64,000 nt of DNA from Antedon mediterranea. Taxonomy: Eukaryota; Echinodermata; Crinoidea; Comatulida; Antedonidae. Of the stretch, positions 1 to 13,177 are shown piece by piece. The notes under the pieces were generated by a model. That model was not told the DNA's origin and did not search any database. It saw nothing but the letters and a program-made list of their open reading frames with translations. Where the stretch lies: NCBI RefSeq assembly GCF_964355755.1, contig NC_092677.1, forward strand, positions 20,246,101-20,310,100, written 5' to 3'. The number at the start of each line of letters is the position of its first letter. Positions within the stretch are counted from its first letter, which is position 1. Both the position numbers and the translations under genes were made by a program.

Positions 1-445
1 TCGCTGATCTATCTCTCTCTCGCTGAACTATCTCTCTCTCGTTGATCTATCTCTCTCTCGCTGATCTATATCTCTCTCTCGCTGATCTATCTCTCTCTCG
101 CTGATCTATCTCTCTCTCGCTGATCTATCTCTCTCGCTGATCTATCTCTCTCTCGCTGATCTATCTCTCTCTCTCGCTGATCTATCTCTCTCTCTCTCTC
201 TCTCTCGCTGATCTATCTCTCTCTCGCTGATCTATCTCTCTCTCGCTGATCTATCTCTCTCTCGGTGATCTATCTCTCTCTCGCTGATCTATCTCTTTCT
301 CGCTGATCTATCTCTCTCTTGCTGATCTATCTCTCTCTCTCGCTGATCTATATCTCTCTCTCTCTCTCGCTGATCTATCTCTCTCTCGCTGATCTATATC
401 TCTCTCGCTGATCTATCTCTCTCGCTGATCTATCTCTCTCTCGCT

Positions 446-490
<45 letters not shown>

Positions 491-2008
491 TCTATCTCTC
501 TCTCTCGCTGATCTATCTCTCTCTCGCTGATCTATCTCTCTCTCGCTGATCTATCTCTCTCGCTGATCTATCTCTCTCTCGCTGATCTATCTATCTCTCT
601 CTCGCTGATCTATCCATCTCTCTCTCGCTGATCTATCTCTCTCTCGCTGAACTATATCTCTCTCTCGCTGATCTATCTCTCTCTCTCGCTGATCTATCTC
701 TCTAACTCTCTCTCTCACGCCGATCTATCTATCTCGCTGTCGCTGATCTATCTATCTCTCTCTCGCTGATCTATCTATCTCTCTCTCGCTGATCTATCTA
801 TCTCTCTCTCGCTGATCTATCTATCTCTCTCTCGCTGATCTATCTCTCTCTCGGTGATCTATCTCTCTCGCTGATCTATCTCTCTCTTGCTGATCTATCT
901 CTATCTCGCTGATCTATCTCTCTTTGCTGATCTATCTATCTCTCTCTCGCTGATCTATCTATCTCTCTCTCTCGCTGATCTATCTATCTCTCTCTCGCTG
1001 ATCTATCTCTCTCTCGCTGAACTATCTCTCTTTCTCGCTGATCTATCTCTCTCTCTCGCTGATCTATCTCTCTCTCTCTCGCTTATCTATCTCTCTCTCT
1101 CTCGCCGATCTATCTATCTCGCTGTCGCTGATCTATCTATCTCTCTCTCGCTGATCTATCTATCTCTCTCTCGCTGATCTATCTATATCTCTCTCGCTGA
1201 TATATATCTCTCTCGCTGATCTATCTATCTCTCTTTCGCTGATCTATCTCTCTCTCGCTGATCTATCTCCCTCTCTCGCTGATCTATCTCTCTCTCGCTG
1301 ATCTATATCTCTCTCTCTCGCTGATCTATCTCTCTCTCGCTGATCTATCTCTCTCGGTGATCTATCTCTCTTTCGCTGATCTATCTCCCTCTCGCTGATC
1401 TATCTCTCTCTCGCTGATCTATCTCTCTCGCTGATCTATCTCTCTCTCGCTGATCTATCTCTCTCTCTCGCTGATCTATCTCTCTCTCTCTCGCTGATCT
1501 ATCTCTCTCTCGCTGATCTATCTCTCTCTCTCGCTGATCTATATCTCTCTCGCTGATCTATCTCTCTCTCGCTGATCTATCTCTCTCTCTCTCGCTGATC
1601 TATCTCTCTCTCGCTGATCTATCTCTCTCTCGCTGATCTATCTATCTCTCTTTCGCTGATCTATCTCTCTCTCGCTGATCTATCTCCCTCTCTCGCTGAT
1701 CTATCTCTCTCTCGCTGATCTATCTCTCTCTCTCTCGCTGATCTATCTCTCTCTCGCTGATCTATCTCTCTCGGTGATCTATCTCTCTTTCGCTGATCTA
1801 TCTCCCTCTCGCTGATCTATCTCTCTCTCGCTGATCTATCTCTCTCTCGCTGATCTATCTCTCTCTCTCTCTCTCTCGCTGATCTATCTCTCTCTCGCTG
1901 ATCTATCTCTCTCTCGCTGATCTATCTCTCTCTCGCTGATCTATCTCTCTCTCGCTGATCTATCTCTCTTGCTTATCTATCTCTCTCTCGCTGATCTATC
2001 TCTCTCTC
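1..2008. repeat. CT-rich minisatellite, first block
   Basis: This is a tandem array of a 19-23 bp unit, GCTGATCTATCT followed by a variable (CT)n run. Units differ by an extra TATC (19 versus 23 bp), by CT-run length, and by point changes such as GGTGATC, GCTTATC and GCCGATC. A long pure CT run lies near 451-484. The array starts before the window and stops abruptly at about 2008, where non-repetitive sequence begins. Open frames inside it, such as the Leu/Ser-rich one at 887-1177, only reflect the low-complexity repeat. No gene or promoter is visible. Confidence 0.97.
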
Positions 2009-4163
2009 ACATTCATTTAGACTAGACAAAAAGTAGTGAGCCCTCTAGCTGTCATTTGTGATTTCTGAGATTCATCGAAGCGCGACAACATCACCCGGAA
2101 ATGATGTGAATTTAAAATTTTAATAGGGTTAAACTCTTTTAACCAATTGAAAGCCTTAAATTATAGTTCCTTATGAATAATTCATGAGAATAATTAAAGC
2201 AAGGGTTGAAGAAGCACGTGACTTGGTTTTTGGAACAAGATAGCAGTTATGATCGTGTCAGGTAATCATTGAATTTGCCCTTCTTTTTGTTAGATTTTAT
2301 ACGGTTTTTATCAATAATAATATTGTACATTTTTTCGAGACCATAAAAAAATTCCTCAATTTTTGAGTAAACGAGTGACTAAATAAAAAGTTACTATGTA
2401 ATGTAAATATTCGTTTGACAAAAAATGGGCATGTTGATATTTTCAGGTATTTTTTAAATGGCGATTGAAATAGGTAAACAAATCACATGTATAACGGTGG
2501 TTTGTGCGAAGCTGGGCCTAGCCTTGATGGTCCAACGCGTACTGCGTGTTAATCAATGCGTATAAGATACACACGTAGTCGTTTAGGCCAATTTTTTTAC
2601 ATGTTTATTTATTAATATTAGGCCCCATTCTCATTTATTTTAATTAATGTACTGGATGTACCACACTTTACAACTCTATATAAATTAGATTTTGTACTTG
2701 TATTAAATTCAAACGTTTTATGGGATTTAAAACATTAAGCTAGGCCTTGTAGTAGGCCTAGGACCACATGCTAGGTTTTTCAGCCTAATTTATCATGCAG
2801 TATACCTCTAGCCCATCTTTCAAATACATATTTAAATTAACATACTTTTTATATTTCTATATTTTTTATAGGATCCGACTCCAGAAAACATTTGCATCAC
2901 TTGAAAGCGGCTATTTATGGACAGCATGTTGACATTCAAAAAAATTTGACCAGCTCTTATTAATTAAATGTCTTTTAAATTAAAGGTTTTCATTATAATG
3001 AAATGTACGGTGACAGAAATTTAAATGATTCTCATAATTGAGGTTTCTCATAGATTTAATATTAAAGGTAAATAAATAAAGCTGTTTGTTATTCTTGCCT
3101 TTAGAAATAAACTTGTTGTTAGTACTATATTATTAGGCCTAGGCCATTATACAAATTAAAACTAAAAAATACAGTAATCATATTTAAGGCCTACACAGCA
3201 GTACCTTACTTGATTTGATTTTTTCAAATATTTAATTGATGAAATAAATGAGTTTGACTTTTCAATTAGTTGCCATTTTATTAGTTTCTGTGTGTTTTTA
3301 TTTATATTCTTAAAATAATTGTATTGTATACAACAACTTTAAAGTATTGCGCAGAAGTGATCAAATTATAGTAGGCCTATTTTTATGTTATTTTCGCTTA
3401 AAATTATGCAGTTAAAGTATTGATTTTAGGGTGACAGAAACGGTTAGGCAAGAAAAGAAATAAATTTGGGAATTTTATTATGCGGTAAAAACAATTAAAC
3501 ATAATTTACCCCTAATGCATGTAAATGTAGAAAACATTGCTTATGTTAGCGCGACCGAAACTCGCTACTGGGAATAGAGCCTGCAAAAGCGACGCGTACA
3601 CACCCACTCGGGAACCGGCGGAGCGCGATCGATAGTAAATATACCCGATTTCAAATGATCATAAAATTCTTTTAAAAAATATCAACATTTTGATTTTTTG
3701 AGGATTAAAAGTAAAGATATTGAAATTTAACATAATATTTACAAATATGTATTTAAAAATTCGGAAACAATTTTAGCGTGATATTAAAACAAACTTTTTA
3801 GAGTTCAGCGATTTTCTACGCAGGATTTGTTTGTTTTCATTGTTAATGGGCGAATGTTACCTAAACTAGAATCGTTATAAATCTTTTAAATTTGTATTAT
3901 AAGTAATTTCTTTAGTATTCTTAGTAACATCGAATGTCTCTAATTAACTAGCAGTTATTTATACTAACTATTGTTCAATAATAAGCGTGTATGAAGTGAA
4001 AATCTATAGTAATAATGTTCTTAGTCAGTTCGTCTCGCTCGCGTGAAGTCTTCGGGTTTCTCAATACAATTCTCAGCGGTAAAGATAGGCTCGCGCTAAT
4101 GTTTAAATCAAAAGCGCTCTCAAAACACTTTTTGTCCAAAATTCGCAATATGACGTGAGTGTG
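2009..4163. other. Non-repetitive AT-rich island between two minisatellite blocks
   Basis: This 2.15 kb stretch is bounded on both sides by the same CT-rich minisatellite. It is AT-rich and contains several TAGGCCTA-type palindromes (for example near 2750, 3137 and 3372). A short GC-richer patch lies at about 3548-3640. Candidate AATAAA polyadenylation signals occur at 3071, 3075 and 3106. No open frame of 60 or more codons is present. A possible two-exon mini-gene is listed separately. The rest (about 3120-4163) shows nothing I can identify. It could be the original unique locus that the minisatellite invaded, or a fragment caught between array expansions. Confidence 0.7.
2249..2963 (+). CDS. 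Possible small two-exon gene, 34 codons (speculative)
   Basis: An ATG at 2249 opens a short frame that reaches a donor-like site at 2261/2262 (TCAG|GTAATC). A pyrimidine-rich acceptor ends in ATAG at 2871. Joining 2249-2261 to 2872-2963 keeps one frame with no internal stop, giving 34 residues that end at TAA 2961-2963. The intron would be 610 bp. AATAAA signals follow at 3071, 3075 and 3106, in a plausible place for a short 3' UTR. The peptide is basic and histidine-rich in its middle (R-K-H-L-H-H-L-K), with no signal peptide or membrane segment. I do not recognise it. An in-frame TGA lies 36 bases upstream of the ATG, so there is no longer N-terminus in this exon. With an exon this short, chance is a serious alternative. 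Confidence 0.2.
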
Positions 4164-4242
4164 CTCTCTCGCTGATCTATCTCTCTCTCGCTGATCTATC
4201 TATCTCTCTTTCGCTGATCTATCTCTCCCTCTCGATGATCTA

Positions 4243-4299
<57 letters not shown>

Positions 4300-6434
4300 T
4301 CTATCTATCTCTCTCTCGCTGATCTATTTCTCTCTCTCTCGCTGATGATCTATCTCTCTCTCGCTGATCTATCTCCCTCTCTCGCTGATCTATCTCTCTC
4401 TCGCTGATCTATCTCTCTCTCTCGCTGATCTATCTCTCTCTCGCTGATCTATCTCTCTCTCTCGCTGATCTATCTCTCTCGCTGATCTATCTATATCTCT
4501 CTCGTTGATCTATCTATCTTTTTCTCGCTGATCTATCTATCTCTCTCTCGCTGATCTATGTCTCTCTCGCTGATCTATCTCTCTCTCGCTGATCTATCTC
4601 TCTCTCGCAGATCTATCTATCTCTCTCTCGCTCATCTATCTCTCTCTCGCTCATCTATCGATCTCTCTCTCGCTAATCTATCTCTCTCTCTCTCGCTGAT
4701 CTATCTATCTCTCTCTCGCTGATCTATCTCTCTCTCGCTGATCTCTCTCTCTCTCTCTCTCGTTGATCTATCTCTCTCTCGCTGATCTATCTCTCTCTCT
4801 CGCTGATCTATCTCCCTCTCGCTGATCTATCTCTGTCTCTCGCTGATCTATCTCTCTCTCGCTGATCTATCTCTCTCTCGCTGATCTATATCTCTCTCGC
4901 TGATCTATCTCTCTCGCTGATCTATCTCTCTCTCGCTGATCTATCTCTCTCTCTCTCTCGCTGATCTATCTCTCTCTCTCTCGCTTATCTATCTCTCTCT
5001 CGCTGATCTATCTCTCTCGCTGATCTATCTCTCTCTCTCTCGCTGACCTATCTCTCTCTCGCTGATCTATCTATCTCTCTCTCGCTGATCTATCTATCTC
5101 TCTCTCGCTGATCTTTCTCTCTCTCGCTGATCTATCTCTCTCTCGCTGATTTATCTATCTCTCTCTCGCTGATCTATCTCTCTCGCTGATCTATCTCTCT
5201 CTCGCTGATCTATCTCTATCTCGCTGATCTATCTCTCTCTCGCTGATCTATCTCTCTCTCTCTCACTTATCTATCTCTCTCTCTCTCGCCGATCTATCTA
5301 TCTCTTTCTCGCAGATCTATCTATCTCTCTCTCGCTGATCTATCTCTCTCTCTCTCGCTGATCTATCTATCTCTCTCTCTCGCTGATCTATCTATCTCTC
5401 TCTCTCTCTCGCTGATCTATCTATCTCTCTCTCGCTTATCTATCTCTCTCTCGCTGATCTATCTCTCTCTCTCTCTCTCGCTGATCTATCTCTCTCTCGC
5501 TGATCTATCTCTCTCTCGCTGATCTATCTATCTCTCTTTCGCTGATCTATCTCTCTCTCGCTGATATATCTATCTCTCTCTCGCTGATTTATCTATCTCT
5601 CTCTCGCTGATCTATCTCTCTCGCTGATGTATCTCTCTCTCTCGCTGATCTATCTCTCTCTCGCTGATCTATCTCTCTCTCGCTGATCTATCTCTCTCTC
5701 GCTGATCTATATATCTCTCTCTCTCGCTCATCTATCTCTCTCTCGCTCATCTATCTATCTCCCTCTCGCTAATCTATCTCTCTCTCGCTGATCTATCTAT
5801 CTCTCTCTCGCTGATCTATCTCTCTCTCGCTGATCTATCTCTCTCTCGTTGATCTATCTCTCTCTCGCTGATCTATCTCTCTCTCTCGCTGATCTATCTC
5901 TCTCTCTCGCTGATCTATCTCTCTCTCTCTCTCTCTCTCGCTGATCTATCTCTCTCTCGCTGATCTATCTCTCTCTCGCTGATCTATCTCTCTCTCTCGC
6001 TGATCTATCTATCTCTCTCGCTGATCTATCTATCTCTCTCTCGCTGATCTTTCTGTCTCTCGCTGATCTATCTCTCTCGCTGATCTATCTCCCTCTCTCG
6101 CTGATCTATCTCTCTCTCGCTGATCTATCTCTCTCTCTCGCTGATCTATCTCTCTCACTGATCTATCTATATCTCACTCGTTGATCTATCTATCTTTTTC
6201 TCGCTGATCTATCTATCTCTCTCTCGCTGATCTATCTATCTCTCTCTCGCTGATCTATGTCTCTCTCGCTGATCTATCTCTCTCTCGCTGATCTATCTCT
6301 CTCTCGCAGATCTATCTATCTCTCTCTCGCTCATCTATCTCTCTCTCGCTCATCTATCGATCTCTCTCTCGCTAATCTATCTCTCTCTCGCTGATCTATC
6401 TATCTCTCTCTCGCTGATCTATCTCTCTCTCGCT

Positions 6435-6471
<37 letters not shown>

Positions 6472-7988
6472 GATCTATCTCTCTCTCGCTGATCTATCTC
6501 TCTCTCTCGCTGATCTATCTCTCTCTCGCTGATCTATCTCTCTCTCTCGCTGATCTATCTCTCTCTCGCTGATCTATCTCTCTCTCGCTGATCTATATCT
6601 CTCTCGCTGATCTATCTCTCTCGCTGATCTATCTCTCTCTCGCTGATCTACCTCTCTCTCTCTGTCGCTGATCTATCTCTCTCTCTCGCTGATCTATCTC
6701 TCTCTCGCTGATCTATCTCTCTCGCTGATCTATCTCTCTCTCTCTCTCGCTGACCTATCTCTCTCTCTGATCTATCTATCTCTCTCTCGCTGATCTATCT
6801 ATCTCTCTCTCGCTGATCTTTCTCTCTCTCGCTGATCTATCTCTCTCTCGCTGATTTATCTATCTCTCTCTCGCTGATCTATCTCTCTCGCTGATCTATC
6901 TCTCTCTCGCTGATCTATCTCTATCTCGCTGATCTATCTCTCTCTCGCTGATCTATCTCTCTCTCTCTCGCTTATCTATCTCTCTCTCTCTCGCCGATCT
7001 ATCTATCTCTTTCTCGCTGATCTATCTATCTCTCTCTCGCTGATCTATCTATCTCTCTCTCGCTGATCTATCTATCTCTCTCTCTCGCTGATCTATCTAT
7101 CTCTCTCTCTCTCTCTCTCGCTGATCTATCTATCTCTCTCTCGCTTATCTATCTCTCTCTCGCTGATCTATCTCTCTCGCTGATGTATCTCTCTCTCTCG
7201 CTGATCTATCTCTCTCTCGCTGATCTATCTCTCTCTCGCTGATCTATCTCTCTCTCGCTGATCTATATATCTCTCTCTCTCGCTCATCTATCTCTCTCTC
7301 GCTCATCTATCTATCTCCCTCTCGCTAATCTATCTCTCTCTCGCTGATCTATCTATCTCTCTCTCGCTGATCTATCTCTCTCTCGCTGATCTATCTCTCT
7401 CTCGTTGATCTATCTCTCTCTCGCTGATCTATCTCTCTCTCTCGCTGATCTATCTCTCTCTCTCGCTGATCTATCTCTCTCTCTCTCTCTCTCGCTGATC
7501 TATCTCTCTCTCGCTGATCTATCTCTCTCTCGCTGATCTATCTCTCTCTCTCGCTGATCTATCTATCTCTCTCGCTGATCTATCTATCTCTCTCTCGCTG
7601 ATCTTTCTGTCTCTCGCTGATCTATCTCTCTCGCTGATCTATCTCCCTCTCTCGCTGATCTATCTCTCTCTCGCTGATCTATCTCTCTCTCTCGCTGATC
7701 TATCTCTCTCACTGATCTATCTATATCTCACTCGTTGATCTATCTATCTTTTTCTCGCTGATCTATCTATCTCTCTCTCGCTGATCTATCTATCTCTCTC
7801 TCGCTGATCTATGTCTCTCTCGCTGATCTATCTCTCTCTCGCTGATCTATCTCTCTCTCGCAGATCTATCTATCTCTCTCTCGCTCATCTATCTCTCTCT
7901 CGCTCATCTATCGATCTCTCTCTCGCTAATCTATCTCTCTCTCGCTGATCTATCTATCTCTCTCTCGCTGATCTATCTCTCTCTCGCT

Positions 7989-8027
<39 letters not shown>

Positions 8028-11000
8028 GATCTATCTCTCTCTCGCTGATCTATCTCTCTCTCTCGCTGATCTATCTCTCTCTCGCTGATCTATCTCTCTC
8101 TCTCGCTGATCTATCTCTCTCTCGCTGATCTATCTCTCTCTCGCTGATCTATATCTCTCTCGCTGATCTATCTCTCTCGCTGATCTATCTCTCTCTCGCT
8201 GATCTACCTCTCTCTCTCTCTCGCTGATCTATCTCTCTCTCTCGCTGATCTATCTCTCTCTCGCTGATCTATCTCTCTCGCTGATCTATCTCTCTCTCTC
8301 TCTCGCTGACCTATCTCTCTCTCTGATCTATCTATCTCTCTCTCGCTGATCTATCTATCTCTCTCTCGCTGATCTTTCTCTCTCTCGCTGATCTATCTCT
8401 CTCTCGCTGATTTATCTATCTCTCTCTCGCTGATCTATCTCTCTCGCTGATCTATCTCTCTCTCGCTGATCTATCTCTATCTCGCTGATCTATCTCTCTC
8501 TCGCTGATCTATCTCTCTCTCTCTCGCTTATCTATCTCTCTCTCTCTCGCCGATCTATCTATCTCTTTCTCGCTGATCTATCTATCTCTCTCTCGCTGAT
8601 CTATCTATCTCTCTCTCGCTGATCTATCTATCTCTCTCTCTCGCTGATCTATCTAATCTCTCTCTCTCTCTCTCTCGCTGATCTATCTATCTCTCTCTCG
8701 CTTATCTATCTCTCTCTCGCTGATCTATCTCTCTCTCTCTCTCGCTGATCTATCTCTCTCTCGCATATCTATCTCTCTCTCGCTGATCTCTCTATCTCTC
8801 TTTCGCTGATCTATCTCTCTCTCGCTGATCTATCTATCTCTCTCTCGCTGATTTATCTATCTCTCTCTCGCTGATCTATCTCTCTCGCTGATGTATCTCT
8901 CTCTCTCGCTGATCTATCTCTCTCTCGCTGATCTATCTCTCTCTCGCTGATCTATATATCTCTCTCTCGCTCATCTATCTCTCTCTCGCTGATCTATCTA
9001 TCTCCCTCTCGCTAATCTATCTCTCTCTCGCTGATCTATCTATCTCTCTCTCGCTGATCTATCTCTCTCTCGCTGATCTATCTCTCTCTCGTTGATCTAT
9101 CTCTCTCTCGCTGATCTATCTCTCTCTCTCGCTGATCTATCTCTCTCTCTCGCTGATCTATCTCTCTCTCTCTCTCTCTCTCGCTGATCTATCTCTCTCG
9201 CTGATCTATCTCTCTCTCGCTGATCTATCTCTCTCTCTCGCTGATCTATCTCTCTCTCGCTGATCTATCTCTCTCTCTCTCTCTCGCTGACCTATCTCTC
9301 TCTCGCTGATCTATCTATCTCTCTCGCTGATCTATCTATCTCTCTCTCGCTGATCTTTCTGTCTCTCGCTGATCTATCTCTCTCGCTGATCTATCTCCCT
9401 CTCTCGCTGATCTATCTCTTTCTCGCTGATCTATCTCTCTCTCTCGCTGATCTATCTCTCTCTCTGATCTATCTCTCTCTCTCGCTGATCTATCTCTCTC
9501 TCGCTGATCTATCTATCTCTCTCTCTCGTTGATCTATCTATCTCTCTCTCGCTGATCTATCTCTCTCTCGCTGATCTATCTCTCTCTCGCTGATCTATCT
9601 CTCTCTTGCTGAACTATCTCTCTCTCTCGCTGATCTATCTCTCTCTCGCTGATCTATCTCTCTCTCTCTCTCGCTTATCTATCTCTCTCTCTCTCGCCGA
9701 TCTATCTATCTCTTTCTCGCTGATCTATCTATCTCTCTCTCGCTGATCTATCTATCTCTCTCTCGCTGATCTATCTATCTCTCTCTCTCGCTGATCTATC
9801 TATCTCTCTCTCTCGCTGATCTATCTATCTCTCTCTCGCTGATCTATCTCTCTCTCTCGCTTATCTATCTCTCTCTCGCTGATCTATCTCTCTCTCGCTG
9901 ATCTATCTCTCTCTCGCTGATCTCTCTCTCTCTCTCTCTCGCTGATCTATCTCTCTCTCTCACTGATCTTTCTCTCTCTCTCGCTGATCTATCTATCTCT
10001 CTCTCGCTGAACTATCTATCTCTCTCTCTCTCGCTGATCTATCTATCTCTCTCTCCCTGATCTCTCTATCTCTCATTCGCTGATCTATCTCTCTCTCTCG
10101 CTAATCTATATATCTCTCTCTCGCTGATCTATCTCTCTCTCGCTGATCTATCTATCTCTCTCTCGCTGATCTATCTCTCTCTCGCTGATCTATCTATCTC
10201 TCTCGCTGATCTATCTCTCTCTCGCTGATCTATCTATCTCTCTCTCGCTGATCTATCTATCTCTCTCTCGCTGATCTTTCTCTCTCTCGCTGATCTATCT
10301 ATCTCTCTCTCGCTGATCTATCTCTCTCTCTCTCTCGCTGATCTATCTCTCTCTCTCTCTCTCGCTTATCTATCTATCTCTCTCTCGCTGATCTATCTCT
10401 CTCTCGCTGATCTATCTATCTCTCTTTCGCTGATCTATCTCTCCCTCTCGATGATCTATCTCTCTCTCTTTCTCTCTCTCTCTCTCGCTGATCTATCTCT
10501 CTCTCTCTCGCTGATTTATTTATCTCTCTCTCGCTGATCTATCTCTCTCGCTGATGTATCTCTCTCTCTCTCTCGCTGATCTATCTCTCTCTCGCTGATC
10601 TATCTCTCTCTCGCTGATCTATATATCTCTCTCTCGCTCATCTATCTCTCTCTCGCTCATCTATCTATCTCCCTCTCGCTAATCTATCTCTCTCTCGCTG
10701 ATCTATCTATCTCTCTCTCTCGCTGATCTATCTCTCTCTCGCTGATCTATCTCTCTCTCGTTGATCTATCTCTCTCTCGCTGATCTATCTCTCTCTCTCG
10801 CTGATCTATCTCTCTCTCTCGCTGATCTATCTCTCTCTCTCTCTCTCTCTCGCGGATCTATCTCTCTCTTTCTCTCGCTGATTTATCTCTCTCTCGCTGA
10901 TCTATCTCTCTCTCGCTGATCTATCTCTCTCTCGCTGATCTATCTCTCTCTCTCGCTGATCTATCTCTCTCTCTCGCTGATCTATCTCTCTCTCGCTGAT

Positions 11001-12278
11001 CTATCTCTCTCTCGCTGATCTATCTCTCTCTCGCTGATCTATCTCTCTCTCGCTGATCTATCTCTTTCTCTCTCGCTGATCTATTTCTCTCTCTCTCTCT
11101 CTCGCTGATCTATCTATCTCTCGCTGATATATCTCTCTCTCACTGATCTATCTCTCTCTCGCTGATCTATCTCTCTCTCTCGCTGATCTATCTCTCTCTC
11201 TCTCGCTGATCTATCTCTCTCTCGCTGATCTATCTCTCTCTCTCTCGCTGATCTATCTCTCTCTCTCGCTGATCTATCTCTCTCACTCGCTGATCTATCT
11301 CTCTCTCGCTGATCTATCTATCTCTCTCTCGCTGATCTATCTCTCTCTCTCGCTGATCTATCTCTCTCTCGCTGATCTATCTCTCTCGCTGATCTATATC
11401 TCTCTCACTGATCTATCTCTCTCGCTTATCTATCTCTCTCTCGCTGATCTATATCTCTCTCGCTGATCTATCTCTCTCGCTGATCTATCTCTCTCTCGCT
11501 GATCTATCTCTCTCTCGCTGATCTACCTCTCTCTCTCGCTGATCTATCTATCTCTCTCGTTGATCTATCTATCTCCCTCTCGCTAATCTATCTATCTCTC
11601 TCTCGCTGATCTATTTCTCTCTCGCTGATCTATCTCTCTCTCTCGCTGATCTATCTCTCTCTCTCGCTGATCTATCTCTCTATCGCTGATCTATCTCTCT
11701 CTCTCACTGATCTATCTCTCTCTCGCTGATCTATCTCTCTCTCGTTGATCTATCTCTCTCTCGCTGATCTATCTCTCTCGCTGATCTATCTCTCTCTCGC
11801 TGATCTATCTCTCTCTCGCTGATATATCTCTCTCTCGCTGATCTATCTCTCTCTCTCGCTGATCTGTCTTTCTCTCTCGCTGATCTATCTCTCTCTCTCG
11901 CTGATCTATCTCTCTCTCTCTCTCTCGCTGATTTATCTCTCTCTCGCTGATCTATCTCTCTCTCGCTGATCTATCTCTCTCTCGCTGATCTATCTCTCTA
12001 TCTCGCTGATCTATCCCTCTCTCGCTGATCTATCTCTCTCTCGCTGATCTATCTCTCTCTCGCTGATCTATCTCTCTCTCGCTGATCTATCTCTCTCTCG
12101 CTGATCTATCTCTCTCTCGCTGATCTATCCCTCTCTCGCTGATCTATCTCTCTCGCTGATCTATCTCTCTCTCGCTGATCTATCTCTCTCTCGCTGATCT
12201 ATCTCTCTCTCGCTGATCTATCTCTCTCTCGCTGATCTATCTGTCTCTCGCTGATCTATCTCTCTCTCGCTGATCTAT
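4164..12278. repeat. CT-rich minisatellite, second block (8.1 kb)
   Basis: This is the same GCTGATCTATCT-(CT)n unit as at the window start, in the same orientation, for 8.1 kb. It starts abruptly after TGACGTGAGTGTG and ends at 12278 against a different repeat family. Within-array variants such as TTTTTCTCGC, CTCACTCG, CAGATC, TCATC and CGTTGATC recur in a fixed order, which shows kilobase-scale duplication of array segments (see the separate entry). From about 9500 onward the order is less regular. No gene is visible. Confidence 0.97.
4480..9357. repeat. Higher-order repeat inside the minisatellite (3 copies, 1.55-1.75 kb)
   Basis: Marker variants recur in the same order. The motif TATATCTCACTCGTTGATC with a following CTTTTTCTCGC occurs at about 6156 and 7710, exactly 1554 bp apart, with an earlier version at about 4480 (1676 bp before). 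The variant TTCTGTCTCTCGC occurs at 6051, 7605 (1554 bp apart) and 9357 (1752 bp later). The two central copies are almost identical over the whole 1554 bp, while the outer ones have gained or lost units. This indicates stepwise segmental duplication, or unequal exchange, of blocks of about 75 minisatellite units. Confidence 0.85.
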
Positions 12279-12280
12279 AA

Positions 12281-12744
12281 CTAGTTATGTCAAAAAAATA
12301 AAAGGGTCGAAATTTGGCCATTTTCCGAAATTTTTTTCAAAAAATAACCAAATTGTCTACCATTTAAAATTCAATAATTAGGCTATAATATATCCATTTA
12401 TGCACATATATTTTGTTAACATGATCTTATAGAGCCATAGTAAGTAGTTATGTCAAAAAATAAAAGGGTCGAAATTTGGCCATTTTTCGAAAATTTTCCT
12501 TTGGGGGACCACAGGATTTTTTCGAAAAATTGACAACATTTCCACTTTTTAAAATTCGAAAATTATGCTATAATATTGTAATTTATACAAATATATTGTG
12601 CTAACATCATCTTATAGAGAAATAGCAGCTAGTTATGTCAACAAAAAAAAAGGGTCGAAAGATGGCTAAAATTCCCACTTTTTAAAATTCAATAATTATG
12701 CTATAATATTGCTATTTATGCACATATATTGTGCTAATCTATTT
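12281..12744. repeat. Three degenerate copies of a 163-185 bp tandem repeat
   Basis: The start motif AGTTATGTCAA(A)n followed by AAAGGGTCGAAA occurs at 12283, 12446 and 12631, giving periods of 163 and 185 bp. Copies share a following GGCCATTTTTCGAAA block and an end that reads (T)GCTAACATNATCTTATAGAG. The third copy is truncated and runs into the 433 bp inverted-repeat element. The block directly abuts the end of the CT-rich minisatellite. No coding potential is seen. Confidence 0.85.
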
Positions 12745-13177
12745 CAAATGTTCTATATTTGATCTATTTCACTCTCCATTACCCCCATACAAAAATCATC
12801 GGAGACAAATTATCTGTTTAAAACATGTTTATTCTGGGACGGTGTGGCCATACACACCAACTACCATCCATAAATGTTTATTCATAACATATTACAATAC
12901 AATATCTTGCATGAATCGGACATTTCACTACCAATGTAGCAACATTGATAAACAAAATCAAAATTCAACAGTGTGGCGTGTTGACCGTGAATTACTAACA
13001 ATACCATCTTTCCCAATACACCTGCAAAAACTCATTTGCATAATTACAAACAGCATACCAAACTACGGTGAGACATACATTCTCTTCTAAACACGTAACG
13101 AAGATAAATTAATTTCTTTTTACATTAAATTTAGGGCGCTAAACATAAAATTTACGAGATCAAATACATGTAGCGAA
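12745..13177 (+). repeat. Left arm of a 433 bp inverted repeat
   Basis: The sequence from CAAATGTT at 12745 to TAGCGAA at 13177 is repeated in reverse complement at 49691-50122. By eye the two arms differ at only a dozen or so positions, including one single-base indel near 13139. Short open frames here, such as the one at 12731-13090, are not conserved as frames in the other arm and are not called. The ends lack obvious terminal inverted repeats. The outside sequences differ between arms, so this looks like a dispersed repeat and not the boundary of one simple fold-back. Confidence 0.9.

Noticed and set aside
887-1177. 96-codon Leu/Ser-rich open frame in the first minisatellite block
   Set aside because: It is a translation of the CT-rich repeat. 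The composition is forced by the repeat and similar frames arise wherever unit lengths keep phase.
12731-13090. 119-codon open frame across the left inverted-repeat arm
   Set aside because: The longest frame in the window, but it starts outside the repeat, has no recognisable motifs, and the diverged third copy of the element does not support conservation as protein.
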